From the NCBI GenBank assembly GCA_021732005.1, contig JAKFVT010000061.1, positions 93,105 to 157,104 of the forward strand: 64,000 bases of DNA, in the 5' to 3' direction. The notes under the pieces were generated by a model. The model was not told the DNA's origin. It ran no database searches and worked only from the letters and a program-made list of their open reading frames with translations. Position 1 is the first letter of the stretch. Each line of letters begins with the position of its first letter. Below are positions 42,978 through 50,970 of this stretch, in pieces. Both the position numbers and the translations under genes were made by a program. The DNA is from Mycobacterium sp. GTDB lineage: Bacteria; Actinomycetota; Actinomycetes; Mycobacteriales; Mycobacteriaceae.

Positions 42978-43526
42978 GTGAACCGCTTGACGAATCGTCT
43001 CGTCGCCGCATCCGCTGGCCTGGCGGCCAGCGCTCTGATCCTGACGGGGTGCGGTACGGGCCAGATCTCGCAGACCGCCGACCAGCAGTCGGCCGTCAAC
43101 GGCGCCACTGCGAATGTCGCGAACATCGCTCTGCGCAACGTGCACATCCAGGCAGTGCAGTCCGGTGACGCCCTGAAGCCGGGTCGCGCCGTCGAGCTCA
43201 TCTTCGCCGCGGCAAACATCTCCCCGGACACCAACGACAAGCTGGTCAGCGTCAGCTCCGACGTGGGCTCGGTCGAGCTCACCGGTAACACCTCGATCCC
43301 GGCCGGATCCTCGTTGATCGTCGGCAGTGCCGACGGCCAGTCCGAAGCGGCGCCGATGGGCAGTGCGCAGCCGGCCAAGGCGGAGGTCACTCTCAGCCAG
43401 CCGATCTCCAACGGGCTGACCTACGGCTTCACCTTCACCTTCGAGAAGGCCGGCCAGGCAGAAGTCCAGGTGCCGATCTCGGCCGGCGGCGCAGAGCGGC
43501 AAGGGGCACCCGCAGGCCAGGAGTGA
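42978..43526 (+). CDS. lpqE: Lipoprotein LpqE
   Basis: 182 residues, the same length as Rv3584. The start is the GTG at 42978, five bases after AGGAGG. The signal peptide (MNRLTNRLVAASAGLAASALILTGC in part) ends in the lipobox LTGC, so the mature protein is a lipid-anchored surface protein with Cys25 at its N-terminus. The mature part reads as a small beta-sandwich (copper-chaperone PCu(A)C-like in layout: LRNVHIQAVQSGDALKPGRAVELIF) followed by an Ala/Gly/Gln-rich end. Precise function is unknown to me. Confidence 0.87.
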   Translation: MNRLTNRLVAASAGLAASALILTGCGTGQISQTADQQSAVNGATANVANIALRNVHIQAVQSGDALKPGRAVELIFAAANISPDTNDKLVSVSSDVGSVELTGNTSIPAGSSLIVGSADGQSEAAPMGSAQPAKAEVTLSQPISNGLTYGFTFTFEKAGQAEVQVPISAGGAERQGAPAGQE

Positions 43527-43583
43527 GCTGACACGGGCCGCTAATACGCGGTTCTGTCGGACCCACCCGATAGCGTCACGGCC

Positions 43584-45032
43584 GTGGCCAAGGCGCGTTC
43601 GCAATATCGCTGTTCGGAATGCCGCCATGTGATGGCCAAGTGGGTCGGCCGGTGCCCTGAGTGCGGAACGTGGGGCACGGTCGACGAGGTGGCCGGGGCG
43701 AGCGCCGCCGGCACCACTTCACGGCGCGCGGTCGTGCCGTCTACCCCCGCGGTGCCCATCAGCTCCATCAACCCGGACCGCACCCGTCACTTCCCCACCG
43801 GGGTCGACGAACTCGACCGGGTGCTCGGCGGCGGTGTGGTGCCCGGCTCGGTCAGCCTGCTGGCCGGTGATCCCGGGGTCGGCAAGTCCACGCTGCTGCT
43901 TGACGTGGTGCACCGGTGGGCGAGTTCGGGCCGGCGCGCGCTGTACGTCTCCGGCGAAGAGTCGGCGGGCCAGATCCGGATGCGCGCGGAACGGACCGGC
44001 TGCACACACGACGAGGTGTTCCTGGCGGCTGAAACCGATATCAATACCGTGCTCGGCCATATCGAGGCGGTGCAGCCGAGTCTGGTGGTGGTCGACTCGG
44101 TGCAGACGATGACGGCCGGTGACACCGACGGCGTGGTCGGCGGGGTAACCCAGGTACGTGCGGTGACGACTGCGCTGACCGCCGCGGCCAAGTCGAGCGG
44201 TGTGGCGCTGGTGCTGGTCGGCCACGTCACCAAGGACGGCGCGATCGCCGGGCCACGCTCGCTGGAGCACCTGGTGGATGTGGTGCTGCACTTCGAGGGC
44301 GACCGCAACTCCACCCTCCGGATGGTCCGCGGGGTGAAGAACCGCTTCGGCGCCTCCGATGAGGTCGGCTGTTTCGTGTTGCAGGACAACGGTATTCAGG
44401 GGATTTCCGATCCGTCCGGATTGTTTCTCGACGACCGGCCCAATCCGGTACCCGGCACCGCGGTCACCGTGGCGCTCGACGGTAAACGCCCGCTGATCGG
44501 CGAGGTCCAGGCCCTGCTGGCCTACCGGCCCGAGAACGCGCCGCAACGCCGCGCGGTCAGCGGGGTGGACAGTTCGCGGGCGGCGATGATTGCCGCGGTG
44601 CTCGAGCGGCGGGCCGGCCTCAAGGTCAGCGCCACCGACATCTATCTGTCCACCGTCGGCGGGATGCGGCTGATGGATCCCTCGTCGGACCTGGCGGTGG
44701 CGATGGCGATGGCATCGGCCTACGCGGACCTGCCGCTGCCCAGCACCACCGTGGTGATCGGCGAAGTGGGCCTGGCCGGCGATCTGCGCCGCGTCACCGG
44801 CATGGATCGCAGGCTGGCCGAAGCGGCTCGGCTGGGCTTCACCGAGGCGTTCGTCCCGGTGGGGTGCGGCACAGTCCCCAAGGGCTTCAAAGCCATGGAA
44901 TCGGCCACCATCGGCGACGCCTTGCGCTCGATGCTGTCGATCGCAAAACGGCCCTACGACAAGGTCGTTACGCAGCTTCGGCGGGAGGGGTCGAGTAACG
45001 ACCTCGACGCAGTGGACAATAAGTGGCTGTGA
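43584..45032 (+). CDS. radA: DNA repair protein RadA
   Basis: 482 residues. The N-terminal C4 zinc finger is YRCSECRHVMAKWVGRCPECGTWGT; Walker A is AGDPGVGKST (about residues 98-107), the RadA-specific KNRFG motif is present, and the C-terminal Lon-protease-like domain runs from about residue 290. RadA is a hexameric branch-migration helicase in recombinational repair. The GTG start is 57 bases after lpqE. The stop overlaps disA by four bases, the usual actinobacterial and firmicute radA-disA pairing, where RadA also modulates DisA activity. Confidence 0.94.
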   Translation: MAKARSQYRCSECRHVMAKWVGRCPECGTWGTVDEVAGASAAGTTSRRAVVPSTPAVPISSINPDRTRHFPTGVDELDRVLGGGVVPGSVSLLAGDPGVGKSTLLLDVVHRWASSGRRALYVSGEESAGQIRMRAERTGCTHDEVFLAAETDINTVLGHIEAVQPSLVVVDSVQTMTAGDTDGVVGGVTQVRAVTTALTAAAKSSGVALVLVGHVTKDGAIAGPRSLEHLVDVVLHFEGDRNSTLRMVRGVKNRFGASDEVGCFVLQDNGIQGISDPSGLFLDDRPNPVPGTAVTVALDGKRPLIGEVQALLAYRPENAPQRRAVSGVDSSRAAMIAAVLERRAGLKVSATDIYLSTVGGMRLMDPSSDLAVAMAMASAYADLPLPSTTVVIGEVGLAGDLRRVTGMDRRLAEAARLGFTEAFVPVGCGTVPKGFKAMESATIGDALRSMLSIAKRPYDKVVTQLRREGSSNDLDAVDNKWL

Positions 45033-46138
45033 GCACCGTCAACGGAGCCAGCGGCTCCGCCCAGCCAACGGCGGTCACGCTGCGCGAGACCATCGGGCGA
45101 CTGGCGCCCGGCACTGCCCTTCGCGACGGACTGGAACGCATTCTGCGTGGTCGCACGGGTGCGCTGATCGTGTTGGGCTACGACGAGCGAGTCGAGACGA
45201 TCTGCGACGGCGGGTTCTCGCTGGATGTGCGGTTCGCCCCGACCCGGCTGCGCGAGCTGTCGAAAATGGACGGCGCCGTCGTGCTGTCCACCGACGGCAG
45301 CCGGATCGTGCGGGCCAACGTCCAACTGGTGCCGGACCCGACGATCCCAACCGACGAGTCCGGAACCCGGCACCGTTCTGCCGAGCGCACCGCGATCCAG
45401 ACCGGCTATCCGGTGGTCTCGGTGAGCCACTCGATGAACATCGTCACGGTGTACGTCTCCGGGGAACGCCACGTGGTGGCCGACTCGGCCACCATCCTGT
45501 CGCGGGCCAACCAGGCGATCGCCACGCTGGAGCGCTACAAGGCTCGCCTCGACGAGGTGTCCCGGCAGCTGTCCACCGCCGAGATCGAAGACTTCGTCAC
45601 CCTGCGCGACGTCATGACGGTGGTGCAGCGGCTCGAGATGGTTCGCCGCATCGGGCTCGAAATCGATTATGACGCAGTGGAACTCGGCACCGACGGTAGG
45701 CAGCTGCGGCTTCAGCTCGAGGAACTGCTTGGCGGCAACGACACCGCACGCGAGCTGATCATGCGCGACTATCACGCCAACCCCGACCCGCCGTCGAAGG
45801 CTCAGGTCGCCTCGACGCTGGCCGAATTGGACTCGCTGTCCGACACCGAACTTCTGGACTTCACCGCGCTGTCGCGAGTGTTCGGATACCCCTCGACGGC
45901 TGAAGCGCAGGATTCGGCGCTCAGCGCCCGTGGCTATCGGGCGATGGCCGGTATCCCGCGCCTACAATTCGCCCACGTCGACCTGCTGGTGCGCCGCTTC
46001 GGTTCCCTGCAGGGACTCCTGGCAGCAAGTGCCACCGACCTGCAGTCCGTGGAAGGCATCGGCGCGATGTGGGCCCGGCACGTTCGCGAGGGTCTGTCGC
46101 AGCTGGCCGAGTCGACGATCGCCGACCGGCTGGTCTAA
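45029..46138 (+). CDS. disA: Diadenylate cyclase DisA
   Basis: 369 residues from the GTG overlapping the radA stop (GTGA); a GTG six bases upstream is possible. The DAC domain (about residues 10-150) holds the catalytic KMDGAVVLSTDG (DGA) and GTRHRSAER (RHR) motifs. A helical linker and a C-terminal helix-hairpin-helix domain (GIPRLQFAHVDLLVRRFG, LQSVEGIGAMWARHV) for DNA junction binding follow. It makes c-di-AMP from two ATP. Matches Rv3586. The gene ends just before a long perfect hairpin. Confidence 0.94.
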   Translation: MSTVNGASGSAQPTAVTLRETIGRLAPGTALRDGLERILRGRTGALIVLGYDERVETICDGGFSLDVRFAPTRLRELSKMDGAVVLSTDGSRIVRANVQLVPDPTIPTDESGTRHRSAERTAIQTGYPVVSVSHSMNIVTVYVSGERHVVADSATILSRANQAIATLERYKARLDEVSRQLSTAEIEDFVTLRDVMTVVQRLEMVRRIGLEIDYDAVELGTDGRQLRLQLEELLGGNDTARELIMRDYHANPDPPSKAQVASTLAELDSLSDTELLDFTALSRVFGYPSTAEAQDSALSARGYRAMAGIPRLQFAHVDLLVRRFGSLQGLLAASATDLQSVEGIGAMWARHVREGLSQLAESTIADRLV

Positions 46139-46145
46139 CGCGTTG

Positions 46146-46197
46146 AGATAGCACTGAGGGCGAAGAATCGGTCGATTCTTCGCCCTCAGTGCTATCT
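46146..46197. terminator. Perfect 25-bp-arm hairpin between convergent disA and an Rv3587c-like gene
   Basis: Arms 46146-46170 and 46173-46197 are exactly complementary with only two bases between them (in practice a four-base loop GGTC after opening one pair). It fills the 65-base gap between two convergent genes, so a bidirectional terminator is the likely role. No T run follows on either side. Confidence 0.75.
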
Positions 46198-46203
46198 GAA
46201 TGC

Positions 46204-47004
46204 TTACCCGGCGGGAGCCGGCGCCGGCGGCGGGGCCTCACCCGGGGCACCGGCGGGCAGCTGCTGCCCGGCGGCGGGCGCGGCACCCGGCGGCGGAGCG
46301 TCGGCCAGGATGAACGGCACCGTCGCCGAACGCAGGTTGCCCAGCTGGACGACCAGGTTGTAGGTGCCGGGTCCGATCGGCTGGCGCGGCAGCGGGCACT
46401 GCGGTGCGGAGCCCATGCCGGTCCAGGTCACCTCGGTGGTGACCTGCTCACCCGGGTTGAAGGTCTTGACCAGCGTTTCGTTCGACGGCGCGCAGTCCAG
46501 GTTCGACCAGAGCCGCTTGCCGTCCATCGAGTACACGTAGGCGGCGAGCACGGCAGCACCGACGTCGCGCTTGCAGGCCACCAGACCGATGTTGGTGACG
46601 ACCATCGTGAACTTCGGCTGATCACCGATCGCGTACTGCGGCTGGTTGGTGATGCCCTTGACCGCCAGGTTGGAATCCGGGCAGTCGTCGCCCTCTTTGA
46701 GCACCGGCGGCGGCATGACGGCCTCGGTGGGCGTCGGTGCGACCGCGACGGGTCCCGACGGGGTCTCCGCCGGTGGCGGCGGCGCGACGACGGGAGTCTT
46801 GTTGTCCGGCTGGGGGTTCTGCGGTTGAGCCGCGGGCGTGGTCTTCACGGTGCTCTTCGAATCCGAGCCACCGCTGAAGACGATGAAGGCCACCCCGACG
46901 ACGATTGCGGTAACTACCGCGACGATGCCGATCGCAAGAGCACGGCGTCGCCAATAGATTTGCGAGGGTAGAGGTCCACGCGGTTCCAGATCCAGATCCA
47001 GCAC
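46204..47004 (-). CDS. Membrane-anchored proline-rich protein, Rv3587c-like
   Basis: 266 residues from the GTG at 47004 (MLDLDLEPRGPLP); Rv3587c is 264. A short basic cytoplasmic N-terminus (YWRRRALAIG) leads to one membrane helix at about residues 21-44, then a Pro/Ala/Thr-rich linker (residues 50-100), then a conserved extracytoplasmic beta-rich domain from VLKEGDDCPDSNLAVKG to LGNLRSATVPFIL with three conserved cysteines (DDCPD, LDCAPS, QCPLP) plus one in VACKRD, which may form disulphides. The tail is Pro/Ala-rich. Function unknown; conserved next to disA in mycobacteria. Confidence 0.82.
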   Translation of the reverse strand: MLDLDLEPRGPLPSQIYWRRRALAIGIVAVVTAIVVGVAFIVFSGGSDSKSTVKTTPAAQPQNPQPDNKTPVVAPPPPAETPSGPVAVAPTPTEAVMPPPVLKEGDDCPDSNLAVKGITNQPQYAIGDQPKFTMVVTNIGLVACKRDVGAAVLAAYVYSMDGKRLWSNLDCAPSNETLVKTFNPGEQVTTEVTWTGMGSAPQCPLPRQPIGPGTYNLVVQLGNLRSATVPFILADAPPPGAAPAAGQQLPAGAPGEAPPPAPAPAG

Positions 47005-47084
47005 GTTTCCACGGTAAGGGCAGGTCACCGGGAGTTGTCCGACCCCGCTCGGCGTGTCGCCTTGTTAGCTAGCTGGAAAAGTGG

Positions 47085-47708
47085 TTATTCGCCGATATCG
47101 CCGAGGTGTTCGCGCAGCACAACTTTGCCGTCGGCGAGGTGATAGGTCAGCCCCACGATGGCCAGCGTTCCGGCCGCGACCCGCTCGGCGACGAGGGCGG
47201 ACCGGGCCAGCAGCTGCGTACCGGTCTCGATGACATGGCGGGCCTCGAACTCGTCGACGCGGGTCAAGCCCTCGCGGCGACCCACCAGAATCGACGGCGT
47301 CACCCGCTCGACGAGATCGCGGATGTATCCGCCCGGTATCGCGCCGTCGTCGAGGGCGGACAACGTCGCCTTGACCGCGCCGCAGCTGTCGTGCCCGAGC
47401 ACGGCGACCAGCGGCACGTTGAGCACACCGACCGCGTACTCGATGGAGCCCAGCACCGCGGAGTCGATGACGTGTCCGGCGGTGCGCACCACGAACGTGT
47501 CGCCGAGACCTTGGTCGAAGATGATCTCGGCGGCGACACGGCTGTCGGCGCACCCGAAGATGACCGCGGTCGGCGTTTGCCCCCCGGCCAACCGCGCTCG
47601 GTCCTCGATGCTCTGGCTGGGATGCTGTGGCTGGCCGGCAACGAATCGCTCGTTACCCTCCTTGAGTGCCTTCCAAGCGGTTATCGGGCTGGTGTTCGGC
47701 ATGGGCAT
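47085..47708 (-). CDS. canB: Beta-class carbonic anhydrase CanB
   Basis: 207 residues from the ATG at 47708; ATGs at 47702 and 47711 are alternatives, and the M. tuberculosis protein (Rv3588c, 207 residues) begins at the equivalent of 47702 (MPNTSPITAWKALKEGN). Zinc ligands and the catalytic dyad are visible as FGCADSRVAAE and VLGHDSCGAVKA. It hydrates carbon dioxide to bicarbonate. It is divergent from mutY over about 31 bases, which leaves little room for two separate promoters, so one or both transcripts may be nearly leaderless. Confidence 0.9.
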   Translation of the reverse strand: MPMPNTSPITAWKALKEGNERFVAGQPQHPSQSIEDRARLAGGQTPTAVIFGCADSRVAAEIIFDQGLGDTFVVRTAGHVIDSAVLGSIEYAVGVLNVPLVAVLGHDSCGAVKATLSALDDGAIPGGYIRDLVERVTPSILVGRREGLTRVDEFEARHVIETGTQLLARSALVAERVAAGTLAIVGLTYHLADGKVVLREHLGDIGE

Positions 47709-47739
47709 CATTCTGCCTTGTCTGTCACCTCGAAACGAT

Positions 47740-48615
47740 ATGAGTTCCATTTGTGACGAGCTCGTCGCGTGGTACGGGCACGCGCGGCGCGATCTGCCGT
47801 GGCGAAGTCCCGATGTGACGGCATGGCAAATCCTGGTCAGCGAATTCATGCTCCAGCAGACTCCGGTTGCGCGGGTGACACCCATCTGGCTGGACTGGGT
47901 GGCGCGCTGGCCGACACCGTCGGCGACGGCGGCAGCCAGCGCCGCGGACGTGCTTCGCGCCTGGGGCAAGCTCGGCTATCCGCGGCGAGCCAAGCGGCTG
48001 CACGAGTGCGCGACCGTGATCGCCACCGAACACGATGACCGGGTGCCCGACGACGTCGAGGTGTTGTTGACCCTGCCCGGTGTCGGCTCCTACACCGCCC
48101 GCGCGGTGGCCTGTTTCGCCTACCAACAGAGCGTGCCGGTGGTGGACACCAACGTTCGACGGGTCGTCGCGCGAGCGATTCACGGTCTCGCTGATGCCGG
48201 AAACCCCTCCACCACAAGAGATATGGCCGACGTACTGGCGCTGATGCCCGAAGGCGAGACGGCTCCGGCGTTTTCGGCGGCGTTGATGGAACTAGGCGCG
48301 ACGGTGTGCACGGCGCGCTCGCCCAAATGCGGGGTGTGCCCACTGAGCGCGTGCGCCTGGCGGGCCGCCGGGTACCCGCCGGCGGCTACCGCATCACGGC
48401 CTGCTCAGCGGTTTGCCGGGACCGACCGGCAGGTGCGCGGCAAGTTGCTGGATGTGTTGCGCGCCAGCACTTCTCCGGTACCGCGCGACCAGCTTGACGT
48501 GGTGTGGCTGACCGATACCGCGCAGCGTGACCGCGCACTGGACTCGCTTCTGGTGGATGGTCTGGTGGAGCAGACCGCCGATGGCCGGTTCGCGCTGTGC
48601 GGCGAGGCCGACTAG
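47740..48615 (+). CDS. mutY: A/G-specific adenine glycosylase MutY
   Basis: 291 residues from the ATG at 47740 (MSSICDELVAWYGHARRDLPWR). Glycosylase features are the catalytic Glu in SEFMLQQTPVARV, the helix-hairpin-helix LPGVGSYTARAV with the catalytic Asp in VVDTNVRRVVAR, and the 4Fe-4S ligands CTARSPKCGVCPLSAC (spacing 6-2-5). It removes adenine mispaired with 8-oxoguanine. The C-terminal 8-oxoG-recognition domain is short, ending in a winged-helix-like segment. The stop overlaps the convergent regulator gene by four bases. Matches Rv3589. Confidence 0.92.
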   Translation: MSSICDELVAWYGHARRDLPWRSPDVTAWQILVSEFMLQQTPVARVTPIWLDWVARWPTPSATAAASAADVLRAWGKLGYPRRAKRLHECATVIATEHDDRVPDDVEVLLTLPGVGSYTARAVACFAYQQSVPVVDTNVRRVVARAIHGLADAGNPSTTRDMADVLALMPEGETAPAFSAALMELGATVCTARSPKCGVCPLSACAWRAAGYPPAATASRPAQRFAGTDRQVRGKLLDVLRASTSPVPRDQLDVVWLTDTAQRDRALDSLLVDGLVEQTADGRFALCGEAD

Positions 48616-49571
48616 GCGGAGCGGGCGAACCGGCGACGGTAGTCCGACGGGGTGACGCCGACGATCCGGCGGAAGTGGTGGCGTAGCAGCGTGGCATTGC
48701 CGAATCCGGCCCGCTCGGCGATGCGGTCGATGTCCAGATCGGTCTCCTCCAGCATCCGGCGGGCGTAGAGCACCCGCTGATCGGTGACCCACTGCATGGG
48801 TGTGGTGCCGGCCTCCTCGACGAAGCGCCGCGCGAACGTGCGCGCCGACATGTTGGCCCGGCGAGCCATGCTCGTGACCGTGTGCGGCTTGTCGAGGTTG
48901 GACAGGATCCAATCCAATTGCGGCGCAAACCCTTCCGAACATCGCGCGGGAATGGGTTGCTCGATGTACTGACGCTGGCCGCCGTCGCGCTGCGGTGGCA
49001 CCACCATTCGCCGGGCGATGATGTTGGTGACCGAGCTGCCGAGTTCGCGGCGGACCAGGTGCAGGCACGCGTCGATACCGGCAGCGGTGCCGGCGCTGGT
49101 CACCAGGTCGCCGTCGTCGACGAACAGCACGTTGCGGTCGATGATCGCGGTGGGGTAGCGCTGCGCGAGGTCGTCGGCGTGCATCCAGTGCGTGGTGCAG
49201 TGCCGCCCGTCGAGCAGGCCGGCCTCGCCCGCCACGAAGGCGCCGGAACACACGGTCAGGATCGTCGACCCGGCCGCATGGGCGGCCCGCAGGGCTTCGA
49301 GCGCTTCCGGCGGGTACGCCTCGACCGGGCCGGTGACCGCCGACACCGCGACCACATCGGCACCTATCAGGGCATCGAGGCCGTGGTCGGGCACCAGCGC
49401 CGCGCCGACGCTGGTGCGCAGTGGCTTGCCCGCTTGCGGGCCGCACACCTTGAAATCGAAGTTGGGCACACCGTCTGCCGCCCGGTCGATGCCGAAGACC
49501 TCGCAGACCACGCCGAACTCGAAGACGGCGACGTTGTCCAAGACCAGCGCCGAGACACTCTTCAAAGGCAT
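48612..49571 (-). CDS. GlxA-type AraC-family regulator (DJ-1/PfpI domain + HTH)
   Basis: 319 residues. The N-terminal 170 residues form a DJ-1/PfpI-like domain with the nucleophile-elbow region STILTVCSGAFVAGEAGLLDGRHCTTHW. The C-terminal AraC HTH pair is MARRANMSARTFARRFVEEAGTTP and DIDRIAERAGFGNATLLRHHFRRIVGVTPSDYRRRF. Such proteins regulate amino-acid or cofactor-related genes; here no target operon is evident. It is divergent from a 65-residue hypothetical gene 71 bases away. M. tuberculosis has a PE_PGRS gene (Rv3590c) at this point instead. Confidence 0.85.
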   Translation of the reverse strand: MPLKSVSALVLDNVAVFEFGVVCEVFGIDRAADGVPNFDFKVCGPQAGKPLRTSVGAALVPDHGLDALIGADVVAVSAVTGPVEAYPPEALEALRAAHAAGSTILTVCSGAFVAGEAGLLDGRHCTTHWMHADDLAQRYPTAIIDRNVLFVDDGDLVTSAGTAAGIDACLHLVRRELGSSVTNIIARRMVVPPQRDGGQRQYIEQPIPARCSEGFAPQLDWILSNLDKPHTVTSMARRANMSARTFARRFVEEAGTTPMQWVTDQRVLYARRMLEETDLDIDRIAERAGFGNATLLRHHFRRIVGVTPSDYRRRFARSA

Positions 49572-49642
49572 GGCAGAATCTTATCCCACCGGGTCAGTAC
49601 TGCCACTGTTGGCGGGATCTTTTTCCCCGAAGCATTACTGCC

Positions 49643-49840
49643 ATGAACACATTCGCCGCCATCCTGAAGAAACTGCATCTGCACGCCGATCAATTCCGGG
49701 TGTGGGCACCGATGGTCGGTCCGCTGTTCGCCGACGATGCCGACCTGCGCCGGATCACCCACGATCTAGACGCCGTGCGCACCCGGTTCGAACACCATCC
49801 GAGCTGGCCGTCGTCAGGTGTCCTCGGGGAGCGCCGCTAG
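49643..49840 (+). CDS. Small hypothetical protein (65 aa)
   Basis: The ORF starts at ATG 49643 and encodes 65 residues (MNTFAAILKKLHLHADQF at the start) rich in His, Asp and Arg, without a signal or membrane segment. It lies divergent to the GlxA-type regulator and its last 27 bases overlap the end of the hydrolase gene on the other strand. No convincing ribosome site is visible. It may be a real short gene controlled with the regulator or a chance ORF; I do not recognise the family. Confidence 0.4.
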   Translation: MNTFAAILKKLHLHADQFRVWAPMVGPLFADDADLRRITHDLDAVRTRFEHHPSWPSSGVLGERR

Positions 49841-50587
49841 GAACGACTCGACGGCGTCCCGGTACCGGTCCGGGGCGTCGTCGTGGACGAGGTGGCCTGC
49901 CCCGGCGACGTGGACGTAGCGAGCCGACGGCCCGGCCAACTCGGCCATCCGGCGCATCTGCCCGGACGGCGCCACCGAGTCACCCGCCTCGATCAGCAAC
50001 ACCGGCGCCCGGACCGCCTGCCACTGCCGCCAGTAGTCCCGAGTCCCCCACTCCGCCGCGATCTCGATCCATCGAGCGGGCCGGCCGTGCAGCCGCCAGC
50101 CCGTCGCCGTCCGGTCGAAGGCTTCGAGGAAATAGCGCCCGGCGACCGGCCCGAACTCGTCGAAAACCTGCTGCTCCGTGGAGTATTCAACCGGCAGCGC
50201 ATGCACCCACGGCTCCCACGGGCCGGTGGTGCGGCCGACGAAGTCCGGCGCCATGTCCTCGACCACCAGCGCGCGCACCAGCTCGGGACGCTGCGCGGCC
50301 AGACACCAGGAATGCAGACCGCCCATCGAGTGCCCGACGAGTACCGCCGGGCCGTCGAGGCCTGCGAGGGCGTCACCGAGGTCGGTCACGAACCGTTCGG
50401 TGCTGACCGGTTCGGAATCCTCGACCTCACGGCCGCGGTGCCACGGTGCGTCATAGGTGTGAACCGACCCGAACCGGGCCAGCCACGGCACCTGTCTCGA
50501 CCACGTGGTGCCACGGCCCATCAAGCCGTGAACCAGCACCACGGGCCGGCCGTTCCCACCCCGATAGGTCAGCAGCTCAGTGCTCAC
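49814..50587 (-). CDS. Alpha/beta hydrolase, Rv3591c-like
   Basis: 257 residues from a GTG. The fold is shown by VVLVHGLMGRGTTWSRQVPWLARFG, the nucleophile elbow VGHSMGGLHSW, an acid in LLIEAGDSVAPSG and the catalytic His in VAGAGHLVHDDAPD. It is the counterpart of Rv3591c and stands divergent from mhuD across 55 bases, as in M. tuberculosis. Substrate unknown. Confidence 0.85.
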   Translation of the reverse strand: MSTELLTYRGGNGRPVVLVHGLMGRGTTWSRQVPWLARFGSVHTYDAPWHRGREVEDSEPVSTERFVTDLGDALAGLDGPAVLVGHSMGGLHSWCLAAQRPELVRALVVEDMAPDFVGRTTGPWEPWVHALPVEYSTEQQVFDEFGPVAGRYFLEAFDRTATGWRLHGRPARWIEIAAEWGTRDYWRQWQAVRAPVLLIEAGDSVAPSGQMRRMAELAGPSARYVHVAGAGHLVHDDAPDRYRDAVESFLAALPEDT

Positions 50588-50642
50588 CGGTTCATCTTGC
50601 GCGGTCGGTCACCGGCCCGGGCGGGCGCGGTAGCCTTGCGCC

Positions 50643-50960
50643 ATGTCCGTTGTGAAGATCAACGCAATCGAGATTCCGCCGGGTGCCGGTCCGGAGCTGG
50701 AGAAGCGGTTCGCCAACCGCGCCCACGCCGTGGACAACCAGCCGGGCTTCCTCGGGTTCCAATTGCTGCGACCCGTCAAGGGTGAGGACCGCTACTTCGT
50801 GGTGACCACATGGGAGTCCGAGGAGGCGTTCCAGGCCTGGGCGAGCGGACCGGCGATCCACGCGCACGCCGGTGAGCGCGCCAACCCGGTGGCCAAGGGT
50901 GCCCATCTGCTCGAGTTCGAGGTTGTGTTGGACGTTGCCGGGACCGGCTCGAAGGCGTAG
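50643..50960 (+). CDS. mhuD: Heme-degrading monooxygenase MhuD
   Basis: 105 residues, the same as Rv3592. The residues known to matter in MhuD are all in place: Asn7, Trp66 and the heme-ligating His75. The protein is an antibiotic-monooxygenase (ABM) fold dimer that binds two stacked hemes and degrades them to mycobilin without releasing carbon monoxide, freeing iron. It is followed after 10 bases by lpqF. Confidence 0.95.
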   Translation: MSVVKINAIEIPPGAGPELEKRFANRAHAVDNQPGFLGFQLLRPVKGEDRYFVVTTWESEEAFQAWASGPAIHAHAGERANPVAKGAHLLEFEVVLDVAGTGSKA

Positions 50961-50970
50961 CGCACGCCGG

